64,000 nucleotides of DNA from NCBI GenBank assembly GCA_021234155.1, contig JAJEKV010000025.1:8997642-9061641 (forward strand). The letters run 5' to 3'. A model generated the notes under the pieces. That model was not told where the DNA came from. It searched no databases and saw only the letters and a program-made list of their open reading frames with translations. The position numbers and the translations under genes were made by a program. Position 1 is the first letter of the stretch. Each line of letters begins with the position of its first letter. Below, piece by piece: positions 58,311 through 64,000 of the stretch. The stretch is from Isoetes taiwanensis. Its lineage: Eukaryota > Streptophyta > Lycopodiopsida > Isoetales > Isoetaceae.

Positions 58311-59960
58311 ATTAGCAAACATATTAGCACACTGATCCGCTCATAAAAAACATCCTCCTCGGGAGGTAACCAACATCCATATGATCAGCCATAGATTGCA
58401 ACTCCTTCAAATATGTCGAGACATCGCGTTTATTATTTGCAACCAAAATATTCATAGCCGCAGAGACCCGGGCACTTCTAACACTGGAAGACATATCCCG
58501 CTTAATCCAATCACTGAAGCGTGTATGAGGAGCACGAGAGCCGAGATTAGTTGATGTCCCAACAGCAGGGGTAGTAGAAGCACTTGCTGGCACAGAAGTT
58601 AATGAAAGAGTTTCTTTTCAGTCAAATGTTGCTCTAGAGTTTAGAAGTAAGAGGTAACTGTGACTGCAGCATAGAAGCCAGATCCTTAGAATCATTTGGA
58701 TAGATGGTAAATTTACCAGCCTAAGAAATCCTTTCAAAGCAGATAGTCAGGTGACTAGCTTAGAAAAGGTAATTATTCCAGCAAAGCAGACAATCAGGTG
58801 ACTAGCTTTAAAAAATATTGTTATTCTAGCAAGGCAAATGATCGAGGACGATCAGCCTCGGGAAGGGAAGGAATTGCTATGGCACAAACTCCAGGGTGTT
58901 TCATAAGTCTTGCAGAAGTGAACACAATTAATCTTATAAAGTTTGGTCTTAGTAAATGAATGAAAATTAATGAAATTAATATAACATCAAGTACCCTGTG
59001 CTATTTTGCTTCTTGATAAGTTGATGAATTTGCAGGAAGAACAGATCATTCGTAATACTTCCAGCCCGCCGGCACTCTTAACCAGATGGAAATATTCCAA
59101 TACATTGTAGAAGGAAACTCCATGCCCAAATACTTGTAAGTAGGTATCACTTCCACATTCTGCCCCCGATAATTGAAGATGGAGATCTTGGCTGATGTGA
59201 GGATGATATGAGGACCACCTTATGACATGGCATTGACAAGTCCTTCCTTTCTTAACTTTTTTTTCTTCATGATAGTTTTTCATTCACTTCATCTGCAGCT
59301 TGATCTGATGCAATTGCGCCTCCATGAATAGCCTTCAAGACGTTTGCTCTGGTCGCCATGTACTCGTCAACAAGAAAGGACCATTCACATTGGTTAGAGC
59401 AGTCATTATGGGAAGCATTATTGTGTGCCTTTTCCCTACAATAATCTTTGGCAAATCACATTCCACTTCTTATGACATGATTCTGTGTCCTTGTCAAAAC
59501 CTGGACATCTTGCGACAATGCGGGTTAAAATAGTTTGCCACAAGTTGACTCCTTGCTTCTGCGGGCATTTCACCTCGAACATGAATCAAAGCAATTGTGG
59601 ATTTGTCATCCCACCGAGCATACTTCCCATTAGTTTGGTCCTTCCCTACATCAGCTTTGACCATATTCTCTTTGATCTTCTTGCTTCTTTGTTTCCTTAC
59701 CTTTGGTTTAACATCTGCTACAATAGTAGAAGGCTGATTTGGAGCTAACATGGATGAGGCACTAAAATTGAACCCATGCATGGTCGGGAAGTTATACCTG
59801 GAGACATTGGGAAGGGTCTTGAATATGAATCATCCCTGTTGCCTTTGGTAATATTGTAGACATGCCAGGGAAAGTGAAATGATTGAATGTACCAAAGTGC
59901 ACGACGTTGAATGCCATGTTTGTAGCAGGAGATCTAGTCATTTTTTCAGACATGTTACCA
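58310..59960 (-). pseudogene. Trihelix (Myb/SANT-like) DNA-binding protein, probably degraded
   Basis: On the - strand a basic region (KPKVRKQRSKKIKEN) precedes YARWDDKSTIALIHVRGEM (about 59625-59570), the first helix of a GT-type trihelix domain. After a frame change, CPGFDKDTESCHKKWNVICQ (about 59520-59462) gives the third helix with its conserved CHKKW core. Then KAHNNAS and EWSFLVDEYMATRANV (about 59440-59340) resemble the segment after the domain. A Ser/Thr-rich stretch and RDVSTYLKELQSMADHM (58593-58324) may be the C-terminal part. Trihelix proteins bind GT-type promoter elements; transposon-derived relatives exist. Frame changes may be errors or decay, and introns are not resolved. Confidence 0.55.
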
Positions 59961-60680
59961 TATCAGAGCATGGTTCTGGTAGACTAGGTCATTGCACTAG
60001 CCATATTCTAACTCGCTAGACCGTTTAGTAGTAAGGGTGAGTCTTTTCTCTAGTATAGAAATACTTAGATTTCTTTAGGGAGGAAGTGTTTGACCAATTG
60101 ATTAAGAACGGGTTATGTAGAGTAAAATTTTTTATGAAGTATTAGGGTAAAAATATGTTAAGTTTCTGTCAGCATAAGGTCCCTTGATTCTTAGGGACAT
60201 AACTTTCTTTAGGAGGCTCAGATTGAGCTGATTTTTGTTCCATTGTAATGGGGACATCTTATTTAGCCTAGGGCGACTCTAAACTTGCTGACAGCATCGA
60301 CGTTTCAGCTAGAAATCAAAATCGGCACCGACATGATTTTGAGTGTTTTAAATTCGATTTGGGGTGTCCAAATCCTCCTCGGCGCCAAAAACTATGTGTG
60401 CGCCGTATTTATATGTATAAAAAAAACTCATTTAGAAAAAAAAAGAGAGAGAGAGAGAAAATTGTAATTCAAATTTTTAGAAACTTCTTTTTGTGTTATG
60501 TGCCTCCTGTAACTGTGACGCCATAACCGCTGGACCCAGCTCGACCCACCATAGCCGCCGGACTAAGTTCGCACACCATAGCTGATCTCAACTGCGCTTA
60601 TCTGCCATAATCTGCCTTGATTGAGTTGGACCACCCTAACTACTAGACCGCGTCCGCTCGCCCTCACAATCCTACCTAGC
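59961..60680. other. Intergenic sequence with a short (GA)n
   Basis: No gene recognised. A (GA)n run lies at about 60444-60459 after an A-rich stretch. Confidence 0.5.
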
Positions 60681-60681
60681 G

Positions 60682-61290
60682 ACTATCTAAACCCCCATGT
60701 CTTCAGACGAAATGGCTCGCATACATGGAGCAAACATATGAGAGCCTCAACATCGTCCAGATCTTTGCCGTCCTTGGGTCACTTCTTGATGTCAATCCTG
60801 AGCTTGAGAAAGTAGAACTCCTCGTAAACCAGCAAGCTTTGCGCTTCCGATCAGGAGGGAGGATTCCCTTTCCCGTGTTCCACCTGGAAGAGTGATACCT
60901 TCTAAAGCTTAACGTCTTGGAAGAAATGTACACATTGGTGGAACAGCCGGATCAAGTGCTGATGCTGACGAAGTTCTTCCTGCCAGAATATTCAACGGCC
61001 AATGACTCCCAAGCCACCCGGGTTGAAGCACAGAGGGTGATGGATTCTGAAAGCTGATGCTAGGGAAGCAGCAAGGGAAGACGCACAAGCCCGGGCAGAG
61101 GACCTTCCTTTAGGATGATCTCCCTGAGTACTTCACTCCCCTGCTCCAGCAACGCGTAGAACTAGAGATGGCCGCCATGCCAGATCGGTACCTTGCAGAG
61201 ATGCATTGACGGACCGAAGTCTGTCTGCGATTGGAGCCGCACGCCCAGAGGGTAGCTGAGCGTATAAGGGAAGTTGAGGCCCAGACACAA
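60682..61290 (+). pseudogene. Unknown acidic/coiled-coil protein, broken
   Basis: One frame reads WLAYMEQTYESLNIVQIFA, continues LDVNPELEKVELLV and ends FPVFHLEE, with a TGA stop at about 60895 where TGG would fit. It carries on in the same frame with LLKLNVLEEMYTLVEQPDQ to about 61058. After frame changes, EYFTPLLQQRVELEMAAMP and [14 protein letters not shown] (near 61130-61290) continue an alpha-helical, charged protein. The family was not recognised; it may be a transposon gag or an accessory protein. It leads directly into the histone H3-like sequence. Confidence 0.45.
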
Positions 61291-61310
61291 GTACTCAGTC
61301 CAAGGGCCAT

Positions 61311-61800
61311 ACTATTCAGAGGAAGCGCAAAAGCACCCCACAGCGCAAAGAAGGGCAGTACAAGAAACAATTACAAGCCGCAAGAGGGGTCGGGAAAACC
61401 CAGAGTGCTGAGCGCTGTGAGGCCCTAATTCGAAGGGCTAATCACCCGACCACTGACGGCAAGGCACTTCCTTTGCTTCCACCACCTAAGCGCCAAAAGA
61501 AGAAGTACCGGTTTAAAGTGGGTATTATAGCGTTAAGGGAGATTCGGAAGTATCAAAAGTCAACGGATCTTCTAATACGCAAACTGCCCTTCCAGCATTT
61601 GGTGCGGGAGATCGTCCAACAATTCAAGACTGATCTGCGCTTCCAGACGCATGCCATCCTTGCGCTTCAGGAGGCCGCCGAAGACTATTTGGTTGCTCTC
61701 CTGGGTGACGCCAACCTCTACACTATTCACACCAAGAGAGTCACCATTATGCCTAAGGAATATGGCTCTAGCTCGACGGATCCATGGGGATCCGATGTAA
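61311..61800 (+). pseudogene. Histone H3-like sequence with altered tail
   Basis: From about 61491 the frame reads [20 protein letters not shown], then [37 protein letters not shown] and KRVTIMPK: the complete alpha-N to alpha-3 core of histone H3. The C-terminal helix appears one base out of phase (ARRIHGDPM then TAA at 61771-61800). N-terminal pieces RKST and KKQLQAAR (about 61326-61385) recall the H3 tail, but an insertion of about 25 residues separates them from the core. Loop 1 has the length of ordinary H3, not the longer loop of centromeric H3. It has no introns and is fused in an open frame starting at 61278. It looks like a processed H3 copy joined to transposon-like sequence, with a frameshift near its end. 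Confidence 0.75.
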
Positions 61801-61809
61801 AATTTTGAA

Positions 61810-62130
61810 AGTTCTTATAACTAAAGTGTTATCTACATGAAAATTTGTACTCTATTTGTCATTATAAATTATCATATCCATTTGCTGATCTCAACTGTTT
61901 GGTACCCAATTTGTATTTTGTAAATATTATTAAAAATAATGATAATAACAATAAATAAATAAATATATATATATAATGTCTATAATTAATTATTGAGTAC
62001 TAACTGTGATATCAGCACCTTTATTTTTTCAAAAGAAAAAGAGGAGAGAGAGAGAGATACTCATATTCTGTGTTTGCTATTCTCTTGTATCTTCAAGCCT
62101 TTGCATTCCTCCTTCCTCTCCTACACTGCC
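61810..62130 (+). other. AT-rich leader upstream of the next pseudogene
   Basis: It contains (AT)n/AAAT-rich sequence at 61928-61978, a GA run at 62040-62058, then a C/T-rich stretch up to the ATG at 62131. That would suit a promoter and 5' leader, but this cannot be shown. Confidence 0.35.
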
Positions 62131-63033
62131 ATGGACTACTCTGCTCATTTGCAATGGTATATGGATGGCGAGCAGTGGGATTCCCAAGTCCCATTTGAAT
62201 CTCTCCATCCGTTCTTGTTGCAAAAAGTGGACCTCATTCAAAATATGGAGGCCCATCCGGATTATGCGCAGTTCCTTGAGTTTTACACTTAAGAAATTTT
62301 TCCCAACTGCATCCAACATGGCGATCCTCCCCGTCTATACTTGGATCGGGATACCTTGTATTAGATGTTGGGGGATGATCGACATGCAGAGGACATCCTT
62401 CGAGGCATTCAGTGATGGGCATAGCATGCCCCTATCCTTTGGTTCAGCAAGCATGCATATTTTGAAGCTCGCTTCGCCTTAGCCATCCTTAAGGATCGCT
62501 ATGTTGGTGATGAGCCTGCACCTTCAAAGACGGGGAAAGTGCCCATCCCTCTGAGTCCGGATGAAGATGACGAGGTCGGCCATGCCGATTTTGAGAGATG
62601 GAAGCAGTTAGCTACCGAGATGCCTGTGCCCCGGAGCCGAGGGCATAAGCTTGCAGAGTTGGATGGATTTTCGACGATTCGTGTCAATAATTAGGACTAC
62701 CTCCTGCTCGACGACATCTTGTGGGCATACCATGTGATAGCTAACATTCGTCATAACACCAAGACCCAGGTCCTTTATGAGTTGGCTGAGTACTGTCAGG
62801 ATGATTTCCTCGACTTTTCCCCTGTCGAGTACCCACCTCAAGTGGAGAATTTATTATATTTTCATCAGGAGGATGTAGAGCCTGTTGACACTCTTCTAGG
62901 TCTGCACCAACTTGTGCTTCAAGATGCCTCGTTTCAATCAGCTGAGGCCGCCTTTGCCGCCATAGATCCCCATGTCCATAATATTAATGTACCCATTCTC
63001 ATGGAGACCGATGAAGAAGGGGAACCTCTGTGA
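62131..63033 (+). pseudogene. Unknown 300-codon protein with five in-frame stops
   Basis: ATG at 62131 opens MDYSAHLQWYMDGEQWDSQV. The same frame stays coding-like for about 300 codons to a stop at 63031-63033, interrupted by TAA (about 62290), TAG (62359), TGA (62413), TAG (62422) and TAG (62692). Each stop stands where Trp (TGG) fits the local text, for example before MLGDD and before DYLLLDD. The C-terminal half is acidic (DFLDFSPVEYPPQVEN and similar). No known family was recognised. Acidic helical composition and lack of introns suit a transposon or retrogene. Confidence 0.55.
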
Positions 63034-63487
63034 CAATAAGGAGCATCTAAGGGAAGAGGTGGAAGAAGCCAAGGAGGAGGAAGTCAATATTAACTTGGAG
63101 AAAGGCAACCAAATCACAAGGTTCTTCCTATCCGCCTTTCGGCAAGTTCAGGTCCTTTTCTTTGCCAAGGACATTGCACCGGAAGCAGAGGCATCCTGGT
63201 GGGCTTTACGTGCTCTATCCACCTTGGCGGGCCATAAGAAGGTGAACTATCGTACGGTTACCCTAGTATTGGTACAGTGTGATCTAGCTCTTGCCACCTT
63301 GGGACAGGATATTGCTGCTTGGATGAGCATGAAGTTGCTCGTGGTCGCTCCATTGGCCACTGCTTTTCCACCAGAGGTAGCATCATCAGTTGCCCTGTCA
63401 GTCAGCCCAGGTGTTACACTCCTTCACCATCGGCGACCGCCACCACCTGCCACCCCAGAGCATGACGGAGCTGGCCCCAGCTCTTAG
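63034..63487 (+). pseudogene. Unknown protein, probable continuation in another frame
   Basis: A frame open from 62972 becomes coding-like after about 63020: EEVEEAKEEEVNINLEKGN, then FFAKDIAPEAEASWWALRAL and a proline-rich end PPPPATPEHDGAGPSS before TAG at 63485-63487. It probably belongs to the same protein as 62131-63033 with a one-base shift near 63030. Function unknown. Confidence 0.45.
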
Positions 63488-63579
63488 TGATATGATCTAC
63501 TTCTTTTGTCAGCTTACGGGCATTGCTTATAATTGTATTCACCGCTTATAAGCGTTCCCATGGTCTTCTTTTCTTTATT

Positions 63580-63597
63580 GGGTTTTTTTTTTTTTTT
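63580..63597 (+). repeat. Poly(T) run
   Basis: T-run of about 16 bp following GGG; it may mark the poly(A) tail of a - strand retroposon, but no - strand domain was found beside it. Confidence 0.6.
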
Positions 63598-63628
63598 GAA
63601 TTCTTGTGCGTAGGGCATAAATCATTGA

Positions 63629-63994
63629 TTGTCCATCTATTACGGGGTTTGTTACAGGCCAAATGTGCCACTTTACACCACTAAAAGGTGGAATATTGTC
63701 ACGCTCCTTCGAGACAGAGCCGTCCACAACTTGCGACGCACGATGCAAAGAAGTTGGTCTTACTGGGATTTCACCAATGAGGAAGCATTCCTCGACGCGG
63801 ATGATCACATTTGGGAACTATATTGGGCGATGAACAACTTATTCGATCTCTTAATCATAAACCCAACCATGGAATATCAGGATATCATCATCCAGGCTTG
63901 GCACAAATATAATTTAGTGCTTACAGTAAGGGATGTTTTCCTTCATATGATATTGAATCCACTTACAATGCCAGTAGAGTATACTCCTGTATAA
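63629..63994 (+). CDS. Unknown open frame, incomplete at window end
   Basis: This open stretch of 121 codons has a natural composition: YYGVCYRPNVPLYTTKRWN, NLRRTMQRSWSYWDFTNEEA, DDHIWELYWAMNNLFDLL. It is aromatic-rich and helical, with no known motif and no clear ATG near its start. It may be part of the same unknown element as 62131-63487. Confidence 0.35.
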   Translation: MSIYYGVCYRPNVPLYTTKRWNIVTLLRDRAVHNLRRTMQRSWSYWDFTNEEAFLDADDHIWELYWAMNNLFDLLIINPTMEYQDIIIQAWHKYNLVLTVRDVFLHMILNPLTMPVEYTPV

Positions 63995-64000
63995 TCATCT

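Noticed and set aside
61311-61800. Centromeric histone CENH3
   Set aside because: Loop 1 has ordinary H3 length and the core residues match canonical H3 ([15 protein letters not shown]), so it is an H3-type copy.

Overview
The window looks like repeat-dense nuclear DNA of a land plant. It holds two long Ty3/gypsy-type LTR retrotransposons on the + strand, one L1-type LINE on the - strand, very long microsatellite tracts, and only degraded traces of host-like genes (a trihelix-type DNA-binding gene, a histone H3-like sequence, a possible plastid-targeted gene). No rRNA, functional tRNA, CRISPR or bacterial-style operon was seen. The species cannot be named from the sequence.

The main structure is a three-level nest. 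A LINE on the - strand (5' part 57158-56460, 3' part 29472-26318) is split by Ty3/gypsy element B (LTRs about 29473-30071 and 55881-56455, + strand). Element B is split inside its reverse transcriptase by Ty3/gypsy element A (33728-48696). Element A has a clean 5-bp target duplication, AAGGT, on both sides. Removing A rejoins the B RT frame; removing B places the LINE endonuclease directly before the LINE RT.

Positions 1 to about 11222 are a second copy of 38789 to about 49985: the same element A (internal part and 3' LTR) inserted at the same base of the same element B. This is either a segmental duplication or a duplicated haplotype or contig in the assembly. Copy 1 has the better reading frames (archaeal-type RNase H 3085-3690, RT 3712-4683, RNase H/integrase 4696-6426). 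Copy 2 is broken by many small differences that cluster at CAG and CTG trinucleotides. That pattern suggests base-calling error at CHG-methylated sites more than real mutation, so frameshifts here should be read cautiously.

Element A has an unusual domain order: gag - protease - about 4.4 kb spacer - archaeal-type RNase H - RT - degenerate RNase H - integrase. The classical RNase H has lost catalytic aspartates, while the extra RNase H keeps its D-E-D-D set. The spacer carries host-like coding segments with a 360-bp tandem duplication. The 3' LTR contains a block copied from gag.

From 11.2 to 14.0 kb there are two tandem 1.39-kb units with a tRNA-like A/B-box segment and dense TTCTAGAA motifs, some in perfect heat-shock-element phase. 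From 14 to 26 kb the sequence is mostly unassigned, with local repeats, (GA)n and a 440-bp pyrimidine tract. From 57 to 64 kb there is a trihelix-like gene on the - strand, a histone H3-like pseudogene joined to a lysine-rich leader, and a roughly 300-codon pseudogene whose premature stops all lie where tryptophan would fit.
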